From contig PKUO01000104.1 of assembly GCA_002869585.1 (NCBI GenBank), forward strand, positions 1 to 64,000: DNA of 64,000 nt, read 5' to 3'. Position 1 is the stretch's first letter, and every line of letters begins with the position of its first letter. The position numbers and the translations under genes were made by a program. Of this stretch, positions 61,754 through 64,000 are shown piece after piece. This DNA comes from Sedimenticola sp. GTDB taxonomy: Bacteria; Pseudomonadota; Gammaproteobacteria; Chromatiales; Chromatiaceae. The notes under the pieces are model-generated. The model did no database searches, was not told the DNA's origin, and saw only the letters and a list, made by a program, of their open reading frames with translations.

Positions 61754-63076
61754 TTATTCAGATTCCTGATCAGACGGCTGCTTGGGATTCATCACCTCTT
61801 CAAAAGTTGAATTCTGTTCTTCAACCTTGACCTGCTGTGTGATCCAGTCAACAACCTGATCTTCGAGTACTACGTTTTCTACTCCTGCAAGCTGTTGTTT
61901 GTTGCTGTAGTAGTAGTCAACAACCTCTTGCGGCATTTCATATGACTGCGCAAACTGCTCGACCTTGGCGCGCACGCGGTCCTGATCCAGCTCGATGTTG
62001 TGCTGCTTGATGATTTCACCCATCACCAGACCCAACTGAACACGGCGCTTGGCCTGACCTTCAAACAGACTCAGCGGCAAATCAATCTGGCTACTCTGTC
62101 CACTTTGGGCCATATTCGCCTTGGCCTGTTGCAACAACGCCTTGGCCTCCTGGCGTATCAGTGCACCGGGTACATCGAAGCTATTGCTCTCGACCAGTAT
62201 GTCCATGGCCTGCTGCTTGACGTTGGCGCTGATCTTCTCTTCCAGCTCACGCTCCATGTTCGAGCGGATCTCTTTCTGGAATGCCTCGACACCACCTTCT
62301 GTGACACCGAAGATCTTGGCAAACTCTTCATCTACTTCGGGCAGAACCGGTTCAGCAACCTTGGAAACCTCTACCTCGAAGGTTGACTCTTTTCCGGCCA
62401 GCTTTTCAACCCGGTAATTATCTGGAAATTTCAATTCGAGAGTCTTCTTGTCACCGGCTTTGCAACCCACCAGACCCGCTTCAAATCCATCGATCATGGA
62501 ATTGGACCCGAGAACCAGAGGAACGTTCTCTGCCGAACCGCCATCGAATGCCTCGCCATCGATAAAGCCCTTGAAAGAGAGGGTCACCTGATCGCCATCC
62601 TGTGCGGCGCGTTCGACTTCGTTCCAGGTGGTGCGCTGAGAACGCAGTTTTTCAATCATGCTGTCGAGATCGGCATCGGAAACTGTGGCGATCGCTTTGG
62701 TTATCACCTTATCGCTCATGTCCGCGATAGTGATTTCCGGCATCACTTCAAAGGTGGCCACATAGCCAACACCTTGCTGGGGATCGATTTCGAGAGGCTT
62801 GATGCTCGGCTCGCCGGCCGGTTGCAGCTTTTCCTGGGAAAGGGCCTGGAAATAGGTGGATTGAATCAGTTCACCAAAGACCTCATCCCGTACCTGACCG
62901 GTATAACGCTTACGAACGACCGACAGTGGTACCTTGCCTGGACGAAAACCATCCATTTTCACTGTGCGTGCGATCTCTTTTAAACGCTTTTCAACCGCTG
63001 TATTCACCTGCTCGGCAGGCAATTCAACGGTCATCTTACGCTCAAGCCCTTCAGTGGAATCAACCGAAACTTGCAT
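61754..63076 (-). CDS. tig: Trigger factor
   Basis: 440 residues from ATG 63076, with AGAGG 6 bases upstream; an in-frame upstream start (63112) adds 12 poorly supported residues. Ribosome-binding segment is VKMDGFRPGKVPLSVV (residues about 37-52), a PPIase domain is near 150-245 (VTLSFKGFIDGEAFDGG), and a helical C-terminal chaperone domain follows. It guards nascent chains at the ribosome exit. Confidence 0.97.
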   Translation of the reverse strand: MQVSVDSTEGLERKMTVELPAEQVNTAVEKRLKEIARTVKMDGFRPGKVPLSVVRKRYTGQVRDEVFGELIQSTYFQALSQEKLQPAGEPSIKPLEIDPQQGVGYVATFEVMPEITIADMSDKVITKAIATVSDADLDSMIEKLRSQRTTWNEVERAAQDGDQVTLSFKGFIDGEAFDGGSAENVPLVLGSNSMIDGFEAGLVGCKAGDKKTLELKFPDNYRVEKLAGKESTFEVEVSKVAEPVLPEVDEEFAKIFGVTEGGVEAFQKEIRSNMERELEEKISANVKQQAMDILVESNSFDVPGALIRQEAKALLQQAKANMAQSGQSSQIDLPLSLFEGQAKRRVQLGLVMGEIIKQHNIELDQDRVRAKVEQFAQSYEMPQEVVDYYYSNKQQLAGVENVVLEDQVVDWITQQVKVEEQNSTFEEVMNPKQPSDQESE

Positions 63077-63186
63077 GAAAAACCTCTCTGGCAGAAATGT
63101 CTGCCATATCATCGACTGTAATTAAGATTTAATGTTATTGGATGTCACCGCAACGGAATATACCCGGCGATGATCAGCATCAATCA

Positions 63187-63271
<85 letters not shown>

Positions 63272-63479
63272 AAAACTCTTTTAACGAGGGGGAGAGGCAA
63301 CTCAAGAATTACATTCCCCAAATCAAACGACCATTATATAACATAGATCGCGTCCGATTCTAATCCAAAAATTGTCATCCTGGCGAAAAATGCTCCCGGA
63401 TCCGGGTTCTTTACCCAAAATAACGATGAACATGCTGATTTAAAAAGAGTTTTCACCCCAAAAAAACAGCCACTTTTTC

Positions 63480-64000
63480 TCAGATTACCCGTGAAAAATT
63501 CTTCTGCTGGGATAATGGCGGCAGGTATTTATCAAACGCCATGCAGATATTTCTGATTAGCAACCGGCCCCGCGGCAAAACGACCAGACCATTGGCGTGT
63601 TTTTCCAGTAATCCGTCATCGATCATCGGCTCCATCCGGGCCAACTCTTCGGTGAAATAATCTGTGCAACTGATGCCCCAGGCCTGATCAATCCGCTCAA
63701 AAGGCAGGGTAAAGTTGCAGATCAGCTGGGTGATCACATCGCGCCGGATCAGGTCATCCTGGCTCAACTCGATTCCGCGCAACACGGGCAATTTACCTGC
63801 ATCCAAGCGCTCATAGTAACTTTCCAGGTCACGTACATTCTGGCTGTAGGTATTACCCACCATGCTGATGGAGGTCACGCCCATGGCCACCAGGTCACAA
63901 TCCGAGTGTGTCGAATAACCCTGGAAATTGCGATACAGAGAGCCTTCACGCTGGGCAATGGCAAGCTCGTCATCCGGACGGGCAAAATGATCCATACCCA
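63480..64000 (-). CDS. hemN: Oxygen-independent coproporphyrinogen III oxidase HemN (N terminus outside window)
   Basis: The visible C-terminal 173 residues read GMDHFARPDDELAIAQ, LYRNFQGYSTHSDCDLVAMG and GRLLIRNICMAFDKYL, matching E. coli HemN closely; the radical SAM part lies beyond the right edge. The frame is still open at base 64000, so ATG 63995 is internal. It oxidatively decarboxylates coproporphyrinogen III without O2. In relatives it is usually FNR-controlled, but its promoter is not visible. Confidence 0.96.
   Translation of the reverse strand, partial: GMDHFARPDDELAIAQREGSLYRNFQGYSTHSDCDLVAMGVTSISMVGNTYSQNVRDLESYYERLDAGKLPVLRGIELSQDDLIRRDVITQLICNFTLPFERIDQAWGISCTDYFTEELARMEPMIDDGLLEKHANGLVVLPRGRLLIRNICMAFDKYLPPLSQQKNFSRVI

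Noticed and set aside
63395-63406. Palindrome CCCGGATCCGGG after hemN as a terminator
   Set aside because: Only a 4-bp stem is possible around a GATC loop; the nearby T5 makes it suggestive but too weak to list.

Overview
The window comes from a gammaproteobacterium. The conserved blocks tig-clpP-clpX-lon-hupB-ppiD, pyrG-kdsA-eno-ftsB-ispD-ispF-truD-surE-pcm-nlpD-rpoS and yafS/rnhA/dnaQ/mltD are all arranged as in that class. A secreted Gly/Tyr-rich protein resembling sulfur globule proteins, a DsrC/TusE-family protein, a cbb3 oxidase with its full assembly set, two FNR-type regulators and genes for the osmolyte N-acetylglutaminylglutamine amide (NAGGN) together suggest a marine or sediment sulfur-oxidising, microaerophilic organism. 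A Chromatiales/Sedimenticola/Thiodiazotropha-like relative is my inference, not something a search has shown.

Layout. 1-4.0 kb (+): three NAGGN genes (amidotransferase, GNAT/ATP-grasp synthetase, M42 peptidase). 4.1-10.2 kb (-): YgiQ radical SAM protein, DUF938 methyltransferase, NhaA, ZntB-type transporter, AEC transporter. 10.5-13.7 kb (+): lutABC lactate utilisation plus a stand-alone Lrp-type ligand-binding domain. 13.7-17.4 kb (-): alaC, hom and an RpfE-like protein. 17.5-19.5 kb: small conserved unknowns. 19.5-28 kb (-): ccoS-I-H, ccoG and ccoNOQP, followed by a 41-residue membrane ORF. 28.2-41 kb (-): fnr, rpoS, nlpD, yqaA, pcm, surE, truD, ispF, ispD, ftsB, eno, kdsA and pyrG, interrupted by two opposite-strand genes (smrB and a DsrC-like gene). 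41.3-42.6 kb (+): the sulfur-globule-like protein and a second FNR. 42.7-46.5 kb: dnaQ, rnhA, a yafS-like methyltransferase and mltD. 46.5-53.1 kb (-): a four-gene oligopeptide-type ABC transporter. 53.3-64 kb: fabI, ppiD, tRNA-Asp, tRNA-Val, hupB, lon, clpX, clpP, tig, tRNA-Leu and the 3' end of hemN.

How the parts connect. FNR-like dyads lie upstream of ccoN and, in tandem, upstream of the second fnr, so oxygen sensing probably controls the terminal oxidase and the regulator itself. NAGGN synthesis and NhaA fit a saline habitat. No mobile element, CRISPR array, rRNA gene or obvious foreign island was seen.

Most notable are two neighbouring housekeeping genes that are otherwise full length but each carry one in-frame TAA. 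In lon it replaces a residue that is Glu in E. coli Lon; in hupB it falls at codon 74 of 90. Other points of interest are a DsrC-family protein whose C-terminal CysA position is Ser while CysB is kept, an unlisted small membrane ORF ending the cco operon, and a yafS-like gene whose only candidate ATG is one base out of frame.
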